NCBI GenBank assembly: GCA_036015235.1 | Contig: CP107926.1 | Location: 2,603,501-2,667,500, forward strand | Origin: Streptomyces sp. NBC_00433 | GTDB lineage: Bacteria; Actinomycetota; Actinomycetes; Streptomycetales; Streptomycetaceae | DNA: 64,000 bases | Reading direction: 5' to 3' | Shown: positions 63,997-64,000 of the stretch, one piece after another | How positions within the stretch are numbered: position 1 is the stretch's first letter | Layout: each line of letters begins with the position of its first letter | Made by a program: the position numbers and the translations under genes | Notes under the pieces: generated by a model | Databases searched by the model: none | Told to the model about the DNA's origin: nothing | Seen by the model: the letters and a program-made list of their open reading frames with translations, nothing else

Positions 63997-64000
63997 ATGC

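Overview
The window is chromosomal DNA of very high GC content. It comes from a Streptomyces-type actinomycete (Streptomyces or a close relative in the Streptomycetaceae). The evidence is the gene content and order (nrdR-nrdJ / lexA / dinG ... hflX, rshA, dapF, miaA, miaB ... recX-recA ... lhr, dps, clgR, cinA, pgsA, rimO, ftsK, osaB-osaA / osaC), a 259-residue LexA, a 374-residue RecA with an Ala/Lys tail, frequent GTG starts, and an rRNA operon of the Streptomyces type. From memory, this order follows the Streptomyces coelicolor chromosome arm from about SCO5805 down to SCO5747. No phage, insertion sequence or CRISPR array was seen.

Layout. 1-4.8 kb: class II ribonucleotide reductase (nrdJ, cut by the window edge) with its repressor nrdR, divergent from lexA, with a pair of NrdR-like boxes and two LexA-like boxes between them; then the DinG-type helicase. 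4.9-7.8 kb: a compact phospho-signalling block (NYN-like/FHA protein, Ser/Thr kinase, zinc-ribbon/FHA protein). 7.9-13.8 kb: a four-gene NRPS-independent siderophore operon (class III aminotransferase, two IucA/IucC synthetases, a GNAT acetyltransferase). 14.0-15.2 kb: a trypsin-like lipoprotein, separated from hflX by a perfect 21-bp inverted-repeat terminator. 15.3-24.9 kb: housekeeping genes (hflX, rshA, dapF, miaA, an MT0933-type antitoxin homologue, a LigB-like protein, miaB). 25.0-28.3 kb: a membrane-anchored TAXI solute-binding protein convergent with a two-component system. 28.6-30.3 kb: an FAD monooxygenase. 30.35-33.7 kb: recA-recX, an AI-2E family permease and a DUF3046 protein. 33.8-35.7 kb: an azlCD amino-acid exporter with an AraC regulator. 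35.8-41.8 kb: a long Lhr helicase, an intergenic repeat element and a Nei/Fpg glycosylase. 41.8-50.1 kb: dps, clgR, cinA, pgsA, rimO, a RodZ-like protein and ftsK. 50.3-59.5 kb: the osmoadaptation locus osaB-osaA / osaC. 59.6-64.0 kb: tRNA-Thr(GGT), a DegT-family protein lacking its lysine region, then 5S and 23S rRNA on the minus strand (16S lies beyond the window).

The genes form a few functional groups. DNA damage and replication: LexA, RecA, RecX, DinG, Lhr, Nei, NrdJ/NrdR, FtsK and CinA. RNA modification and translation: MiaA, MiaB, RimO, HflX, tRNA-Thr and rRNA. Stress signalling: RshA, OsaABC, ClgR, Dps and the TAXI-linked two-component system. The less ordinary parts are the kinase/FHA block, the reduced siderophore operon, the TAXI-anchored sensor locus, the ten-fold HAMP array of OsaA, the lysine-less DegT paralogue, and a large intergenic inverted repeat upstream of nei.
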